NCBI GenBank assembly: GCA_029260495.1
Contig: JAJDDD010000009.1
Coordinates: forward strand, 684,266 to 748,265
Length of the DNA: 64,000 nt
Direction of reading: 5' to 3'
Source of the DNA: Phycisphaerales bacterium
GTDB lineage: Bacteria > Planctomycetota > Phycisphaerae > Phycisphaerales > UBA1924
Below the pieces are notes generated by a model that was not told where the DNA came from, made no database searches, and worked only from the letters and a program-made list of their open reading frames with translations. The position numbers were made by a program, and so were the translations under genes. Of the stretch, positions 63,433-64,000 are shown piece after piece. Within the stretch, counting starts at the first letter, position 1, and each line of letters opens with the position of its first letter.

Positions 63433-64000
63433 TTACCGCAAATCACTTGCCGTGCTGACGGTGGCTGGCTGGGCTCCATTCTCGATGCCAGCGTCTTCCT
63501 GGCGTTGACTACCCAGCAACTCCAGCAGCAGGCCGGCGTGCCGCTCGGTCGCGCCAGCGTGCCGCTGAACGCAGGCCAGGGCCCGATCACTGAGGGTCTG
63601 CCGGCCTTCGTGATCGCTCAAGAGGCCGTCAAGCACCCCGGGGAGTTCCCCGCGGGTTGTTTGCACAATGGCGGAGTCTTCAGCCAATTTGGCGACCGCG
63701 TCCTGAAAATCTGCGATCGCCGGCCCGATCACAATGGGCTTGCCCAAACCCGCGGGCTCCATGGGATCTGACCCATGCAGATCGCCGAACGAGCGCCCGA
63801 TGATGACGACATCGGCCAGCGCGTACGCGAGGCGCAGCTTGCCGATCGTGTCGAGCAGGAATCGTCCTGAGGCCGACGGGGGTTCGCTGTCTTCTATCGT
63901 CTCACTCCAACGCATGCAGCCGGGCAAATCGCGAGCAGCGTCATCGAACCATTCAGGTCGGCGCGGTGCGCACAGGAGTTGAACATCCGGCGGACATGCC
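63433..64000 (-). CDS. waaA: 3-deoxy-D-manno-octulosonic acid transferase, C-terminal part (runs off right edge)
   Basis: Open to the window edge (at least 188 codons; the 5' end is missing). The residues match the C-terminal GT-B domain of KdtA/WaaA: CAPRRPEWFDDAARDLPG, LRLAYALADVVIIGRSFG, GSDPMEPAGLGKPIVIGPAI. The enzyme adds Kdo to lipid A precursor in the cytoplasm. Here the usual GGHNPLEP appears as GSDPMEP, so function could differ. The stop is at 63433. Confidence 0.85.
   Translation of the reverse strand, partial: ACPPDVQLLCAPRRPEWFDDAARDLPGCMRWSETIEDSEPPSASGRFLLDTIGKLRLAYALADVVIIGRSFGDLHGSDPMEPAGLGKPIVIGPAIADFQDAVAKLAEDSAIVQTTRGELPGVLDGLLSDHEGRQTLSDRALACVQRHAGATERHAGLLLELLGSQRQEDAGIENGAQPATVSTASDLR

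Overview
The window looks like chromosomal DNA of a planctomycete, most likely of the Phycisphaerae branch. The evidence is the high GC content, secreted proteins ending in type I dockerin repeats of the 'DLNGDGNVGSADF...LGSWG' style, a planctomycete-type pseudopilin, a PEP-CTERM-like tail, large TPR/AsmA-type envelope proteins, and a Kdo transferase implying an outer membrane. This assignment is inferred from protein style; no 16S gene is present.

Layout. 1-9267 (minus) is a seven-gene, tightly overlapping operon: VWA membrane protein, secreted protein, TolQ/ExbB-like channel, two ExbD/TolR-like proteins, a 920-aa exported helical protein, and a large single-TM protein that runs off the left edge and appears to start at ATA. 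9447-12862 (plus) carries pyrH, uppS, cdsA and a zinc-ribbon coiled-coil protein. 12887-13911 (minus) holds nrdR and a lipoprotein. 14056-18689 (plus) holds thrS, infC (ATC start), a metallophosphoesterase and a lipoprotein. purE (minus) is divergent from a 13-gene plus-strand nucleotide operon, 19348-34778: purC-purS-purQ-purL-purF-pyrB-pyrC-pyrK-pyrD-pyrF-pyrE-carA-carB. It encodes the complete UMP pathway plus five purine steps, with almost every junction a start/stop overlap. 34849-41201 (minus) holds a lipoprotein, a LOG-family protein and a giant AsmA-like protein.

41512-48659 is accessory: a P-domain protein with a PEP-CTERM-like tail, a tRNA-Arg(CCU) gene split by a 329-nt group I intron (the most striking feature), an FG-GAP/dockerin protein, ribD, a divergent RNase HII, a small membrane protein with a strong terminator, a pseudopilin and tRNA-Leu(CAG). 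48941-49706 has three tandem paralogous small membrane proteins. Then come queA, a small exported protein, a dockerin-tagged PQQ-type sugar dehydrogenase, a NapH/CcoG-like Fe-S membrane protein fused to TPRs, an RND efflux pair, tRNA-Cys(GCA), a thioredoxin-fold exported protein, an HAF-repeat/dockerin protein, and the C-terminal part of a Kdo transferase cut by the right edge.

No rRNA, CRISPR array, insertion sequence or phage module was seen. Strand composition flips from C-rich to G-rich inside the pyrimidine operon near 29 kb, which gene orientation does not explain.
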